NCBI RefSeq assembly: GCF_910592395.1
Contig: NC_088314.1
Coordinates: forward strand, 8,992,001-9,056,000
Origin: Lineus longissimus
Lineage: Eukaryota; Nemertea; Pilidiophora; Heteronemertea; Lineidae
Direction: 5' to 3'
Length of the DNA: 64,000 nt
In this document: positions 35,521-48,304 of the stretch, one piece after another
Numbering within the stretch: position 1 is the stretch's first letter
How the letters are laid out: every line of letters begins with the position of its first letter
Program-made: the position numbers and the translations under genes
The notes under the pieces: model-generated
The model's database searches: none
Told to the model about the DNA's origin: nothing
Seen by the model: only the letters and a program-made list of their open reading frames with translations

Positions 35521-37627
35521 TGACAATCAAGATTGTCCAAGGATGATTATGCTACTCTACTGCATCTGGCTACAAAAAGGCTACAGAAAACATTGCATAC
35601 TTTTTGCAAAAGCTTCCCATCACGTTCCGGGCATAAACACGGTCATTATAAAAACACCTTATGGGCATGCAATCACAGCTACCCAGGTTTTTGCTTGGCG
35701 TAATAGGCTGTCCATGCTGGAAACATTCAAGGTTTTTTTGCAACGGGCAGCAGTTTGATTGTTGGTGAAGTCTGTTATATCAGTAACAAGAAACCTCCAA
35801 AAAAATAGGAGTTTTCCACAGTAAATGAGGGTGTTTTGGCCTTAGATTTCAAGCCTCCACTTTGGATATGCTAAATACCACAAGAGAACATTTCAGGGTT
35901 GTAAAAAATCCCACAGGAGTTTCGCCTAAAGCCAATGCCTGGCATTTCATAACAGGAATTTTTAGTGCCTGAAATTCACTCTCAATTAACTTTAATAGCT
36001 GGACTACAAAACAAGGCCCATGCCTCTTAGAAACCTGGCTGTCTTCACTTGTTTCTCTCTTGATCCCCCAGGTTTGTCTCCACTGATGCACCGTATGACC
36101 ATGTGGCCAGTCTCTCAGTGTCCCTGAGCATCAGTGTGAACACTCTGGAGCACTTACACTGGTTTTCGGTCTGATGTGCTGCGCTAGCACCTTCCTGATT
36201 CGGCCACGTTCATCCTCTAGAGGTGCGCCTTGTGTCTGAAGCTCACATTCTCTTACAGACTCCAGTTTTATCCAAATCCATATAATACGAGCTACACGTA
36301 AGATTCAAATCATCACTTTGGTTATTTTGCAACATTTTTATGCATCACATTCAAATTAGCATCTACTTGTGGACATTTGGCCTCATTATTCCTAAGCACT
36401 CTCTCACCAGCTGTTAACTTGAATGGTGAGAAATCACCCAATGTTTTTACACCATAGTCGAAGAGGGATTTTCTCATCTCAATCTGCCCTTGGGTGATTG
36501 GCATTATACTAGTCTTCCATTGGGCAAGGCTTCAGCGTTCTTTATCATGTTTATCATCCAATGCCACAAGGCAGCTGGGTCAATTTAAGGTGACGAACGA
36601 CCTCGACACTTGTGTTTTTACAACTCTTGAACAATACTTTGCACAAATCATGGCTTTCGGTATCGGTTTATTCTCCCTATATCAGATGGACTTTATACCC
36701 AGGGGCAAAAAATCCTTTCCAATGCAGCTGTGTTGGTTTCAAGTATCAACTGTGTAATCAGATTTGTCCAAAACATTCTTTTTCAACCGCTAATGGACAA
36801 AGTTACCCGAGGTTTTTTTTCAAGAGGTGAAATTAATCTTTCCATAACTCCCGAGGCAGTCACTGTGTGTTTATCTTTTGAGGTGTCCCTAAAGGATGAC
36901 TTGCGTTAAATGTATGCATTATTCATTTACTCTGCATTTTGAGATCATATTTTTAGAATGTGTCAACAACAATTAGGACCAACTTGGAAGACATTAGCTC
37001 AACAAAGTCCTGAAACGTCTCCAGCGCTGCAGTGTTCTTATAACTGACTTTACAATCAAGGCCGTATTAAACTTTTTGTCCGGGGGGATGGCAGAACACC
37101 GGTGATGTCTACCCCTCCCTCGCTAAATACATGTAAGGCCGTTGGAGACTTCTGACCGTCAGGTCCCCTGTCATCTGAAGGCTCCACAACTTTTTTTAAG
37201 AAGATTGGACTGTTAATTGCATCAATGAGACTGCCTAGCAACACAGATGTCATGATGTTATCATAGCACAAGACACACTTTTGTTGGCCCTGTGGTGATA
37301 TGAGTGAAAAGCACATTTCTAGGTGAGAAATACTTTCTGATATTCGGGATATAAACTACTAAAAAATTACAATATACTGAGGAAACACTGTGCAAGAACT
37401 GACGACGAGTCAGACATGTCAGAAGCAAAACAGAATAACTTAGTGAAGCCATCTTTTGATAAGGAACAATTGGTCTCGATATTTATCATGTTTATAGGGA
37501 ATCTTCCTCATTTTATCCGTAGGCAATGTCACTGGGGCTTGTTTTTTGCCCTTTAATCAGAAACAGTGTCAACAGCAACCTAACAGCAACCTAACACCAA
37601 TGTCAACTTTAAACTACATTCTAATCT
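35521..37627. other. No gene; short repeat shared with 40007-40045
   Basis: TTTGTCTCCACTGATGCACC at about 36073 recurs with one change at about 40011, followed by TGGCCAGT in both. The minus frame 36322-36504 has a good donor (CTG|GTGAGA) but a poor acceptor; I do not call it. Confidence 0.35.
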
Positions 37628-37872
37628 TCATCAAATGAGTCTATAATTTGACTGAACAATCATGTGCAGTTATCCCTAGGCTTTATTGCACCTATTAATA
37701 TTATGACTTCACCATGCAGACAACATGATCAAAGGTAGCAAACTTGAGGGAGGCCACCTTACAACAGACAACATCTGATCCTCACCGAATGAATTGAGAA
37801 TTTGATTGAATGGTCATAAACCATCACCCTTCTTGACTATATTGCACCTATCAATAATACAGCTTCACAACG
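37628..37872. repeat. Degenerate tandem duplication
   Basis: Blocks around 37628-37712 and 37785-37872 share ATGA-T-ATTTGA-TGAA, TTGCACCTAT-AATA and GCTTCAC/ACTTCAC words. Weak and old. Confidence 0.45.
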
Positions 37873-38240
37873 AAGGCAAGCTCCTTTCATCGTTTGGCAG
37901 TTTGGCCAAAATTGATCGGTTTCCCAGGTCTTATTCAGAATTGGTCCGAACATATTATGGAAAGTCATATTCCAAGCTCGTATATGCAATATATCATTCC
38001 GACAGATATCATAAATCATTTTCATTTTAAAGTGGAGAGGTATGTTTAAGGTTGTTGAGAGAAACTATAATATCATCATTTCTGTTTGAAATATTGTACT
38101 TTTTGGGTCCAGCATTCAATTGATTCATGAATCGAACCATTACTACAATTACGAGTGCAACAATGCAGCCAATATATCATACTGCACACAAAATACAAAA
38201 CGATATCAGAAAAATAATCAGCTGCAGAGTTTCGACTCAC

Positions 38241-38349
38241 GAATAGGATAAGTCCGATACCAGCAAAACCTCCAATAATTGCACTGGTTTTGAAAGGAAA
38301 TGCCATATGAAACCCAAGAACTCCAACGACCAACAGAAACTTCTGATCA
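38241..38349 (-). CDS. Candidate internal exon, membrane segment
   Basis: On the minus strand a pyrimidine-rich acceptor TGTTCTTTTCCTAG precedes 38349, and a near-consensus donor TTC|GTGAGT follows 38241. The 109-nt frame is open and encodes 36 residues with two hydrophobic stretches (FLLVVGVLGFHMAF, then AIIGGFAGIGLILF) joined by PFKTS, as in a polytopic membrane protein. I cannot name the family, and no neighbouring exon on the same strand is certain. Confidence 0.3.
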
Positions 38350-39567
38350 CTAGGAAAAGAACATCCAAACATCTTAAGTTACATGTCAAGATGTTCTTTA
38401 TCAACAAAACCTGACTGCCCGAAGGAATTTTGAGTTTGTTTCCCTCAGCAAGCAAGTCTATCAGAAATCTAAATTTTCTTCAACCCGGAGGCAATATTTT
38501 ATATTGCATGGAAAATATAGAAAATTCTGAAATGGACCAATTCCATCCTTATTTAAAGTTAAGGTTAGGGAGAAACACAATTATGAAATGGCACAGCTAA
38601 CCAGTATGGGATTGGCTTTCAATATCAGATTGTGGCTATCCAGAATTTGCATTAGCGAAAATTTGTAGATGTTGCTAAAAGATGAATTACTTTGCCAGCA
38701 GAGCGTGGTCAGAAATATTTAGAAGTATTTAGAAGAATATCCAAACAAAATTTGGATTACAACAAAACTTCTAAATAAGACTACTCTTTATTAATTCTTG
38801 CTTTTATCTATCTCACAGCAAAGCTGGTACCAGAAGCTAAAGTTTGTTGACATGTCTGTTTGCAGTGTGCGTTTCATCAGATATACACCATCTCTTTCTC
38901 TCTGGTGAGCATTCGTTGTGTGTGCTACTTCAGATAGGTATCAATTTTGTTTATTAACTAAGTGACTGTCTATTTGGCCAAGCAGGAGAAGTCCGTTCAT
39001 CACAAGTACTGCATACTTGGATTGGTTTCTTTCAGATTCCCTGATGCTCATCAAAAACCTGAGTAAACCTCCAATAGACCAAAAAGAATTGAGCTCTCAT
39101 CAAGAATCTGACGAAGCCTCCTAAACCAACATCAAAACAGCACGTGTCTCTGATAGTCTTCAAAATTCTTTGTCACCCAACCTCAAACTTTTTCGATACT
39201 GAACTAACATCAGCATTTTAAAAGTAAATCATGACAATGACATGCACACAAATATTTCTTTAATCATTGCTTTCATAATAAATCAAAGATCTTGGCTGCA
39301 TGCTTAGGTTGAGTTGATTATCACAAACGTCAACAAAGGCATGTGGAGTTGTTTGATTTTGGGTATGGTCACATCACGTAGCTTGCCTCAAGTCAAAACT
39401 TCAATAGGTTTTGTTTGCGTGACAAGTTGCGTCAGAATGGCCACGAGAACCAAATGGCATGTTGATTTCAAGGACATACTGTCTGAAGAGGAAATTGATT
39501 GACTGGGCACTTCTTCTTATTAGCACTCGATTTTAGTTTTATGGCTATACTAGAGAACCAGGCCTAT

Positions 39568-39955
39568 AGCCGCACGTACACCACCTGAAAATGGACCACC
39601 AATCTTGGTTCGCGAACCAATGCCGCACCATCGAAAATCCACCAAGCGCGTACACCAGCGCTGCAGCTAGTTATAAAATCCGGCAACAGATGGCGCGCAA
39701 ACAATAAGCAGAAAGCACCATTTCGAAAGCGCCGCCTGGAGCCGAACCATCTAACTAGCTAATTGCCGATCCATTTGCGCGTACCACGACAAAGCCGAGC
39801 TTTTAACAAGCCGGGCGAATTTGGACCATCAAGCTTGGTGGGACAAATTCGCCCGGCAATTTGTATCGGCAATGGATTGCCGAACCAATTTGTCGCGGCA
39901 ATGTGGTGGTGTACGTGCAATTGGTACACCAATATTTCGTGGTGTAAGCGCAGCT
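39568..39955. mobile_element. Palindrome-rich MITE, copy 1
   Basis: The ends are inverted repeats: AGCCGCACGTACACCAC at the left and AGCTGCGCTTACACCAC at the right (read inward). Internal perfect palindromes are TTGGTTCGCGAACCAA (39605-39620), the 13-bp arms CCGGGCGAATTTG/CAAATTCGCCCGG (39811-39856), and CGGCAAT-GG-ATTGCCG (39867-39882). CpG-rich and without a coding frame; open frames across it are artefacts. Confidence 0.85.
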
Positions 39956-41245
39956 ACTGTCTCTAATAAACTTTGCTGTTGTCTCTTGATCCTTCCTTGA
40001 TTGCAAGGGCTTTGTCTCCATTGATGCACCGTTTGGCCAGTATTATACAGAGGAAATCTACAAATGATTCCAAATGATTCCAAACGATCACATGATGGGT
40101 GTTCATGACTCATCTTATTTCATCAATATTTTCAAATGGAACAAGGTTGCCGTGGATCCAGCAGTCTAAGAAAATGGGGGTGCCTTGCATACAGAAGTTG
40201 CCCCCACAGGTTTTTTCATATTAATTTCCTTAATTACTCTCTATTTCAAGGAATTTTCTCAAATCAAGAGGGGTGGGGTAGGTGTCTTGGGGCCACCCCG
40301 AGTGCACGCCTAAAGGTCAGAAAAGCTTTTGCCTATGACTGTACACACTAGAGACATTCTTGCAAACCGCTTGGGATTGAAAATGATTTGCTCAAACTTT
40401 TTTGGAAATGATCTACAAATCTTTTTACAGCAATGTCCAGTGAGGATGATTGTTTATCATCCGCGTTATTGCCTTTCCTATTCACTGGTCTTTTACCATT
40501 TATTGATATGCCATGCAGAGCTCTTTCATGTAATTGCTTCCATGATAAACGATGTTTGCGGGATATTTTGCAAATAACACAAGAGTGGTCCAAATTTTTT
40601 TCTATTACAAAATGGACAAGTAAACCTCCTCATCCAAATGCAGAATATGGGAATTGCTCTGCTTCCTCTTGCAGTTACTTACCCCGCAAACAATGGATTT
40701 TTGTTGCTATTTATGATTGCACGCAATGATGGTCATCTTAGGTGCCTGCGACAAGAATCAGTGAACGCTGTGACTTGTGATTGATATCAAACCCAGCCAT
40801 TACCAGTTTTACCGAAGACGAGATCTTTTTGTCATCTTTTGCCGTACACTGCAGCAATTATAATTGCAGGTCACAGCAAGAAAAATTGCTGGTTTGCGCA
40901 ATGCGTGAGGCATATTTGAAGTGATGTGGAATAAAAGAAATACCACAGGCAACAGGACAAAGGCATCTTAAAAAAATGAATGCCAACAAACATATCAGAT
41001 GCATGCTTTAGTATACTTCTCAAGGAATGACAGTGAATCAATTGTAATCAATCTAGAAGAATCAGGGAATAGCCTGACCGTCCTTTGTTTCGATTCATTA
41101 AATATATAGCGTAAACATGGTTAAAGGTACAAATATCCCAAGTGGGGAGTCACTTCTGAGTAAGACCTTAATCTGCTGCTACCGCTTGGATGTCCGCCTA
41201 CTCAATATATACGTCATCCAATAAAGTTGCTAATTCTTGGTATTG
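39956..41245. other. No gene recognised
   Basis: Three near-copies of CAAATGATTC occur at 40064-40090. Overlapping frames at 40136-40729 on both strands lack domains. Confidence 0.45.
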
Positions 41246-41638
41246 TTAGCTGATGTGAGAATAAACTGGTGGGCAAATGACTGTTGTTACTGAGGAGACC
41301 AAACATACACAATTTTTCCCAAGGGATGTTTTGGTTTGCTGGGGAGAAAAGCAGCCGGATGCATATAAATACATCAATCTGACCTCAGGTTTCGGTAATG
41401 GATGTTCAAAGGGTTCCAGCTTATTGGAACCCCTCAAGTGTCTAGTTCCAAACTTGCTGTTAGATGGCGCTGGAGGGGTCTGATAGAAATCAAAGCGGTC
41501 CAAATGTCGAGCTAAAGAGTAGGGAGCAGCATTAGGGTGTTGTGTGAAAGTTTTACATTTTTTCTTACAACTCTCTGCTAAACCTAGTCCATACTTTGGC
41601 AGATTAGCTGTTTTTCTAAATGTTTTATCACGACCCAT
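41246..41638 (-). CDS. Possible coding exon, 130-codon frame (weak)
   Basis: A minus-strand ATG at 41638 opens 130 codons. The peptide starts MGRDKTFRKTANLPKYGLG and is basic and proline-containing, without membrane segments or a recognised domain. The only donor-like site is GAG|GTCAGA after about 41384, which is weak. It could be a first exon or a chance open frame. Confidence 0.17.
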   Translation of the reverse strand: MGRDKTFRKTANLPKYGLGLAESCKKKCKTFTQHPNAAPYSLARHLDRFDFYQTPPAPSNSKFGTRHLRGSNKLEPFEHPLPKPEVRLMYLYASGCFSPQQTKTSLGKNCVCLVSSVTTVICPPVYSHIS

Positions 41639-41758
41639 CAGTGCTACATATCAATCTCTGAACTCATGAGACTGCAGTATTAAAGTGTATGTACTGCAAC
41701 ACTACATTAGAGTTTGCAGAGACTGTTCAGTCTATTTCACCCTGCTACCACCGACATA

Positions 41759-42157
41759 AGCCGCACTTACACCACCTGAAAATGGACCACCAATCTTGGT
41801 TCGGGAACCAATGCCGCACCATCGAAAATCCACCAAGCGCTTACACCAGCGCTGCAGCTAGTTATAAAATCCGGCTACAGATGGCGCGCAAACAATAAAT
41901 TGCATGCGCAGAAAGCGCCATTTCGAAAGCGCCGCCTGGAGCCGAACCATCTAACTAGCTAATTGCCGATCCATTTGCGCGTACACCACGACAAAGCCGA
42001 GCTTTCAACAAGCCGGGCGAATTGGGACCATCAAGCTTGGTGGGACAAATTCGCTCGGCAATTTGTATCGGCAATGGATTGCCGAACCAATTTGTCGCGG
42101 CAATGTGGTGGTGTAAGTGCAATTGGTCCATCAATATTTCGTGGTGTAAGCGCAGCT
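41759..42157. mobile_element. Palindrome-rich MITE, copy 2
   Basis: The same family as 39568-39955, in the same orientation about 1.8 kb away and highly similar. It is flanked by TA on both sides (41757-41758, 42158-42159), consistent with a TA target duplication. It carries about 10 extra bases (ATTGCATGCG area near 41900). Its internal palindromes have decayed by single substitutions compared with copy 1. Confidence 0.85.
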
Positions 42158-42620
42158 TACATACTAATACATTGAGCATGTTTAGAATAGACATTGCACG
42201 CATATTGCCACCAAATTAGGGCAAAACTCAACTCCCAATTATAATCGAACCAGCCCAACTTAGACCAACTCAAGTACACAATCGCAGTACATTATGTACA
42301 ATAGCTTTGGTTTAAGTTTGAGCCCCTTCTTTGATCTGTCTCCTTGTACAGATTTAGATTGAAGTAGGCACCATCAGACTAGCTAATTGGACTGGGTAAG
42401 GACTTTGAGAAATTAGATTAATCTTGGAACATGTTCTGATTAATCATGAAGGCTCCTTTAAATACATGATACTGTAAACCCCCTATTTTCATATGTCACT
42501 CATTTGGCACTTTAAAGAATATTTCTGAACATGTGAACTCCCAGCACAGAGGAAACAAATTGTTTTTTGCACCTGCACATAACCATTTTTTTTACTAATC
42601 GACAATGACTGGCATAACAG

Positions 42621-43035
42621 ACATATTACTCTGCCCAAGTCCGATTGCAGCAACAATGAAACCACGAGAGCCACAAAGCAGATCTGCACAGTATTGGACG
42701 TGGACATCAGCACCAGTGTCACATTCTCTGTCGACAAATCAGAGTTAAGATCGCTAATCAGCCGCCACTGTTATGACTCCCCCGATCAATGCATGATTTC
42801 TTCAGGTCGATCAACGAATCACGCTGTAGAGTCGCAACTCCCAGCATTTTTTTCATCTGCCAACACAACAGGAATACATAATCGTCTGTAGCACTTTGTG
42901 TTAATTTGATTTGTTTCAGCTATGAAAATAACACTAACCCAGACCTGCGATCAGGCCAGTTTAACAAGCGTTACGCCCAGGTCCCTGTTGCTGGAGGGTG
43001 TCTACAGTGTATTGACTTCTACCAAAAATATATCA
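42621..43035 (+). CDS. Candidate two-exon stretch, unknown protein
   Basis: Proposed exon 42621-42805 follows a TACTAAT branch-point-like word (42593-42599) and a CAG acceptor. It ends at CAG|GTCGAT. A 114-nt intron ends in GATTTGTTTCAG at 42919. Exon 42920-43035 ends at ATCA|GTGAGC. Phases agree (one base carried over). The peptide has five cysteines and one NET sequon and looks extracellular; no family is recognised. The first exon could instead read through to TAG at 42889. The minus strand is partly open here too. Base composition is less AT-rich than the flanks. Confidence 0.3.
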
Positions 43036-43129
43036 GTGAGCTCGCCTTATGTATTTCTGCTTCTACGGATATATCACGCTTACAGGTGCACTCACAAGAT
43101 TTTAAGACTCTCACAAACTTTCAACACAT

Positions 43130-43146
43130 AAGATGGCAGCCATCTT
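43130..43146. promoter_or_regulatory. Palindromic YY1-like pair
   Basis: AAGATGGC-A-GCCATCTT is a perfect 17-bp palindrome that places two YY1-type cores head to head. The word is also common in animal repeats, so it may mark a repeat fragment rather than a control site. Confidence 0.4.
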
Positions 43147-46100
43147 GGATTTTGATGTGGTAATCTACTTTTCAATAGGGTACTTGCTATGAAATCAAAA
43201 TTAAGGCCGTGCCAGGACATGACGTCATGACCATCAGAAAACATGGTGTCGCAAACCCACTGTCTATCCAAGTTGCTGAATGTCACTGAACGCCAATATG
43301 CACAATGTCCAGCATTAATTGAATATCAAGAACTGGTCTTATAGTATTGAATCCAGAGTAAACAGATGTCCTAGTATTAATGCTGACCAGAAATTGATTC
43401 AATTTCAAAATAAGTAGAAGGGAAACACATATATTGAGATCAAATTGATGCGTTTTGTGATCAGCGATGCGCGAGTGAGTTTAAAATTACGATGAAATTG
43501 AGGATAGAATAAAATCAGATGATGAGATAGAGATACAGGAAATTGTTAACGAAGGGAGAGCACCTTGGGGAAATTGCTGCTGGGTATTGGGTTGTTTCTG
43601 CTCCAGAGGATTGAATATGAGATGGCTAGGTTATGGCACTTTGGGGAAATCATTTACGGTGAAATGGGAGGTTTGAGTTATTTTATTTGTGGCATCAAAT
43701 TTTTTAAATCGTTATCAAGTTGCGAATCAACAATGCACTCATGATGCGGCTCGTATCTTTGTTACTGGATTAGCAAATTCCGAAAAAATTTCTGTTTATT
43801 TTACACATCAATGAATAATTGTGAAAAACTTGTTCAATTGAAATCGCAAATTATGTCTGGTGCAGCTTTTAATTAAGCAGTACTACATTAAACAATAGAA
43901 CAGACATCAATTTTATGTCGGGAAAACATTGCTAGCTTTGTGATAACTGCTAAATGTGGAGTATGAAGGTTTTCAGTTTTGATAGGAGTGCTATTCTGAA
44001 AAAAAGCATTCTGGAATTTTGGGAGAAAATGGAGTTTGAAGACACACAAAAAATTGCAGGTCTCCGATAATTGTCAGTTCTTTTTGCGACATTATCTACT
44101 CTGGATTTTTTTGCTTTGTACATTGGACGTGACGTAAGGAGCGTTTCTGAAAATCTATCAAATTAATGATTATTGTCAACTTGAGGGCATGTCTGCATCC
44201 TCGAGGTTGCTAGAAACAGTTGACAATACCAATTATCCATATCAGCAGATCTAACGGAAACCCGCTTTTATCGTCAGAACATGTGGGCAACGTATGGTTT
44301 TCAAAGTTTTAACTTCAGAAAGACTAGTCTCCCCTGGGACTTCTAGGGCTAGATGTCAGTTCCAGGGGCCTAGGCATAATTCTAGAGCACGTTAAGCCTG
44401 TCAAAGGAGGATTTTTGTGCTTTTTCGCAGAATCTGATATGAAGAGGTGGAAAATGATGGTTATTTGAGTTTATATGCCGAGGGAGGTTTTGATACTTAG
44501 CCATTTAAGCTGTCCCTAGCCATTGCTTACTCCGAAGCTGATCCTGACCTACAACCAAACAATGACACAATGGAACTACATATGATTTGTTTGCTCAAAG
44601 TCAAATGTACATAAATTAATGGCAACAAACTCACCGACTATTACTCCAACAAAGCCATATTAACTTTTCAGTACTCATTTTTGTCACTTACTCTTTGGAT
44701 AAAGTTAGTGATAATGTTACTTGAAACTAAAATGAGTAGCTAATTAATTTGCTGATGTCTTACGCTAAACCTTGGACAAAGCTGACATCAAAAGCAGGAA
44801 TTGGTGAAAAATTCCTTTTCCCCTCTTTCTTGTATTGAGAATTCTCTGCTAGTTTTCATTTTATGTTCATAAAGCAGTGGGCTACGCTAGCGACGGATGT
44901 TGGCGGGCAGCAGGTGCTTTTTGATGTTGATACCAAAGAAAGGTGAAGACCTCCGACATTACAGAGCCAGGTTAAAAATAATCGGATCAACATGCTAACT
45001 ATTAGAATAAAAGGAGTAATTGATTGCAGAGAAACGGCAAATTGGATGGCAAGTTTCTGGACGCAGGATTCCAACGCCGCTAGGCAGAAAAAAAGTCCAG
45101 CAAGAAAAATGTCATGCAGGTCACCTGTACCATTTCGCCGGGATAGAAAAAAAATTGGTTGAAATTATTTCATGGCAGACTGAAGCACAAAGGGAAGGTT
45201 GATCATTGCAACTATAAAATGTTGGTCCAGAAGTGGGTGATGAACAACAAGTACGAAGAAACTGTGTCAGTGAGAGTGGTTTAACGTCTAGAAGCATACA
45301 GTAGTGTGGCAGAATTTAGATGTTATAAAAAGAATAAGAACGTAGTCTTGACGCTGTTTTGGGCCAATTCTATGAGGTTAGTGAAGCAAAGTAGAAGTTT
45401 CATCTGCACTTTTCTTTTGTTTTGGCCTTCCTTGTGAGATTCGATATGTGCCTAGTTCAGGCCTTTAGCTAGCATTGTCAATCATGAAAAACACTTTGTT
45501 CTAGGATTAAGGCCTTTGGTGAAATGTCAGAAATTTTTGCCTGCCAAGATCTGATTTCTTATGATTTTTAATATTTGATTGCTCTACATCAAAAGCTAGT
45601 AGGATGTGTGATCTGCTATTTGGTGTATTATAGACATAATGGAGCAATGTTACTGCTGGGCTTTTTCAGATTCCTCCTGTTCTTATTTAATTTAAGCTAC
45701 TTTCTTGGTAAACGCTTGTTTATCAGTGACTCTAATTTGCCTAGGGCAATTGATTTTAGCAGCATCTTTTGATTTCTGGCCTAAAGCTTCTGCTACTAAT
45801 GAGCAGTTGAGACGCTGTGTTTGTCGGTTGCAGAACTTGAGACACATAATAGTTTGCACAAACATGTGATACGGGGTAGGTTCAACACCATCTTAAACTG
45901 TCATATCTTCTATCAATGTTGCTGGGAATGAGTCCAAATAGATACAGGTACTCAGTTTACAAAACAAAATATCAAAAAACATCCGTGTTAACAGTAAGCA
46001 AACCTATTGGTAGAATTGAAACCTTGGTACGGCGAACTGTCAGTTTCTTCACTGAAAGATTCATCCAGCTTCATCCCACACGCCTCGCGATGGTTATGAC

Positions 46101-47377
46101 AGTAATTCTCTGTGACAGTGATGACAATATTGATTAGCAACGCATCTGCCGATGTCACGATGAAATAAGCTGGTTTGATGATACAGCAGCGATAAATTTT
46201 CAGGCTAATGAACCCCTATCTATTATTTAATTCACTATTTACCCTTCAAGACAGTGCGTGACGATTTTCTTTATACAGGGTGTGCCGAAAAACTCCATAC
46301 CCAGTCACGTATACCATATCTTCAGTTTCAACCATGAGTATGAGATGGTGTAAAAAATTGAAGCAATGAACATCACATTTAGATGTTTAGTTTGACGCGT
46401 TTAATTTTTTTGAATATTTCCACTGTCAGTATGAGTTGTCTCACCCAGCACCGCTTGCGCTGAGCAGTCATTTTGCCCAAAGCCTCTGCAACATGTGCAA
46501 GGTGCCTCGAATTTGGTCAATATGTTATCTCAAGCCTTTCAGTGTTTGGTGAGAAAACCAATACCTCTAGATCAATTCCTTAATGAATATGAAGGATCAT
46601 TTTGAAATATGTTGCTGCTACACAAATTGCTAGTCAATGGCAGAATTCAATGCAACACATTCTGGGAAAAAGTACAAAAAGAAATTTAGTGAATCATATT
46701 CATTGCAACAAAAATGCTTGCAGTATCAATTATCTATCGACAGGTGCACGTAACAGTTGAAATTGACAACTTTAGTTGAGTCAACAGATAGAGTAAAATA
46801 TTGATGATAAAGAGAAATTTTGTAAAAAAATCAATGCTTCAATTCAATTACTGGGTAATTAAATATGGATGTCAAACCACTTCAGAGCAGAAAAAACTGT
46901 ATGAAGATACATTATCTTGACTCAAATTGTTGCCACTAAAAAAGCATTTTAAATTGGCATGATGTTGGATACCTTTCTAGTTCTCTTAGTTGCTTCATGA
47001 ATATCGGTCTTTTTAACATGCCGCTGCATATTGGCAGCTGCCTATCTAAAAAATTATTCGCCCATCAAAGTGTTTATTGAATCTAATAAATCTGATTGAC
47101 CTCCTTCAATTTTATTAGCGAACAGTTGTAATCAGGAAAGTTTCTGTCAGGAAAAGAACCTATAAAGTTTGATAGCACCAGAACTAGTCAATGCCAATAG
47201 AAACATGGTAAATCCAGGCATCTGAGAAAAAGGGGGCGCTCTGGTTTTGTCACGTTAATTTTCCAAAATTCATGGAGAATTTTCGAAGCATTTTTTCAAA
47301 TAAAGGAGTACACGGTGTGCCTTCCATGGGTCGACCCCTGATCAACACATAACGAAGGAGTGTCGAAAATGCCTTCT
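43147..47377. other. No gene; possible transposon end at 46276
   Basis: ACAGGGTGTGCCGAAAAA at about 46276 resembles the terminus of widespread DNA elements, but no matching inverted end was found. Otherwise AT-rich with short frames only. Confidence 0.4.
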
Positions 47378-47489
47378 TTAAAGGGATATACCATTTGTAA
47401 TTACCATACGTACGTATTTACACAGTACGAAACTTTCAAATTCAATTACAAATTTCAACAAATATTTGGCAGACAGGGAAGGTCTTTAA
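47378..47489 (-). repeat. Dispersed repeat family R1, copy C (short)
   Basis: TTAA is present at both edges (47378-47381 and 47486-47489). It shares TTTGTAATTAC and the complement of TTTGTAATTGAATTTGAAA with the other copies but lacks the middle part. About 104 bp between the TTAA words. Confidence 0.6.
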
Positions 47490-47490
47490 C

Positions 47491-47727
47491 ATGTTTAAGA
47501 ATGTTGGGCGACGCCATTCAAGCGATAAGACACCAATATCTCCCTGCATCACTCCACCACCGGTTGATGAACGACTGTCGTCACATCAACCTTCGATTCA
47601 CTTTCCGTCGTTGCATGATTTTTCAATTTCCCGTGCAGCAACCCGCCTTGATAGATATCCACGTAGCGAACCGGAAAAAATTGAAATCAAGCAAATTAGA
47701 GGAATAATTGAGAGAGGCAGAAGTCAG
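47491..47727 (+). CDS. Possible exon, polar disordered-type peptide (weak)
   Basis: The frame is open from 47491 to 47802. A donor-like CAG|GTGCGA follows 47727; an acceptor-like TTTAAG precedes 47491 but overlaps the R1 repeat edge. The stretch is CpG-rich relative to its neighbours. The peptide (for example ITPPPVDERLSSHQPS, then ERGRSQ) is polar and proline/serine-rich with no domain. A second frame is also open over much of it. Confidence 0.17.
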
Positions 47728-48108
47728 GTGCGAAATGATGCTGTGTCGCAGCAAGAATGCGTCTTTGGAGACAGAGAATTGTTTAGATTCGTGCATGTTT
47801 GAGTCAGGCTTTTTTCCGTGCTCTGCATCTCTGACAATGATAAATTCAATTTGGCGCCTGTAGTTTGCTGCCGAGGCACTTTAGTCGTGATCATGAATGA
47901 TCGAATTATGCTAGCGCATTCTTGTGAGAGGTTTCCGTGCACAGTCTCCATTTGAAACGGCAGGGTAAATGAACTGAAATTAGATAGTGTCACCTCATGC
48001 ATGTTACGTTGAAAGAGTGTTGCTTACATTGTTGGGCTTGAGAGAAGTGTTAACCGCAACACTTTTCGAGCCTCTCAACTCCTTTAAAATAAAACATTTC
48101 ACAAGGTC

Positions 48109-48127
48109 GGGGGGGGGGGGGGGGGGG
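48109..48127 (+). repeat. G19 homopolymer
   Basis: Nineteen consecutive G residues, followed by AGAAAACAG. This is the longest G run in the window and likely length-variable. Confidence 0.95.
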
Positions 48128-48304
48128 AGAAAACAGATTAAAATAGGTAGTAAGCTGCTAATCACAATTACAAAATTTTTCCAGGCATTTAACATGTTTG
48201 ATCAACAGTACTTTAAATATTCGAAGGAAAGGTTGAAGTGGAAATATTCTGCTGACGTATTAGTAATAACAGCAAAAAAGATTGAAAATGGGGTAAGGGA
48301 GCCA

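Noticed and set aside
36515-36530. Minus-strand TGGAAGACTAGT, the first 12 bases of miR-7
   Set aside because: The flanks do not fold into a miR-7 type hairpin and the rest of the mature sequence does not match.
39763-42219. Several 60-95 codon frames on both strands
   Set aside because: They run through the two palindrome-rich MITE copies; similar peptides from both copies reflect the repeat, not a gene pair.
46276-46293. ACAGGGTGTGCCGAAAAA as a full transposon
   Set aside because: No matching inverted end within about 2 kb, so only a possible terminus could be noted.
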